A DNA stretch of 64,000 nucleotides, taken from the NCBI RefSeq assembly GCF_003063665.1, contig NZ_NESF01000008.1, positions 1 to 64,000 on the forward strand, written 5' to 3'. This stretch comes from Limnohabitans sp. Hippo3 (GTDB taxonomy: Bacteria > Pseudomonadota > Gammaproteobacteria > Burkholderiales > Burkholderiaceae_C). The notes below the pieces were generated by a model that saw only the letters and a program-made list of their open reading frames with translations, ran no database searches and had not been told where the DNA came from. Shown here one piece after another: positions 63,988 to 64,000 of the stretch (the stretch's first letter is position 1; the number at the start of each line of letters is the position of its first letter). Both the position numbers and the translations under genes were made by a program.

Positions 63988-64000
63988 GTATAAACCGCCC

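Overview
The window looks like a chromosomal segment of a GC-rich betaproteobacterium. The str operon order rpsL-rpsG-fusA-tuf, the porin-glnK-amtB nitrogen operon, the many TRAP transporters, the ergothioneine genes and the short intergenic palindromes fit Burkholderiales, most likely Comamonadaceae (a Limnohabitans/Rhodoferax-like lineage). That placement is an inference from gene content and was not tested. I see no rRNA, tRNA, prophage, intact insertion sequence or CRISPR array.

Layout. 1-3650: the str operon on the minus strand, with a good sigma-70 promoter ahead of rpsL; tuf runs off the left edge. 3.7-9.9 kb: housekeeping genes (D,D-carboxypeptidase, a hydrolase, a thioredoxin-like ferredoxin, VanZ-like, hemJ, hemB, a CorA-family transporter). 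A structured small RNA with its own terminator lies between hemJ and hemB. 9.9-24.6 kb: mixed metabolism (dienelactone hydrolase, HCCA isomerase, SDR plus MaoC, MarC, a LysR divergent from mmsA, a GMC oxidoreductase, transporters, alr, dedA, glutathione peroxidase), with several intergenic palindromes and a 79-bp tandem repeat. 24.6-30.6 kb: an accessory-looking stretch with a 517-bp gene-poor gap, an isochorismatase-like hydrolase, a GlxA-type regulator, an orphan HipB-like repressor, glcEF without glcD, and a vapBC toxin-antitoxin pair.

30.6-39.2 kb is one long minus-strand operon under a divergent LysR gene. It encodes two adjacent PPC/DUF296-domain proteins, an SDR, an SCP2-type thiolase, an acyl-CoA ligase, a DctP binding protein, a fused DctQ-DctM TRAP permease and an SMP-30-type lactonase. 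It reads as a complete uptake and CoA-dependent degradation route for an unknown carboxylic acid or lactone, and is the best candidate here for an undescribed system.

40.3-43.2 kb: a nitrogen-regulated operon (TorF-family porin, glnK, amtB) with a near-consensus sigma-54 promoter and upstream NtrC-like sites. 43.2-51.4 kb: comM, an MFS transporter, a rhodanese/YeeE sulfur cassette with a 55-residue protein, a LysR/DMT pair sharing a perfect operator-like palindrome, and a glutathione S-transferase followed by the decayed remnant of a haloacid dehalogenase gene. 51.4-55 kb: a phosphonate-type ABC transporter (phnC, phnD, two phnE) with no catabolic genes. 55-64 kb: egtD and egtB face each other across a 6.8-kb catabolic block (SDR, TauD-family dioxygenase, a three-part TRAP transporter, a 3-hydroxyisobutyrate dehydrogenase-like enzyme and a Gfo/Idh/MocA oxidoreductase).
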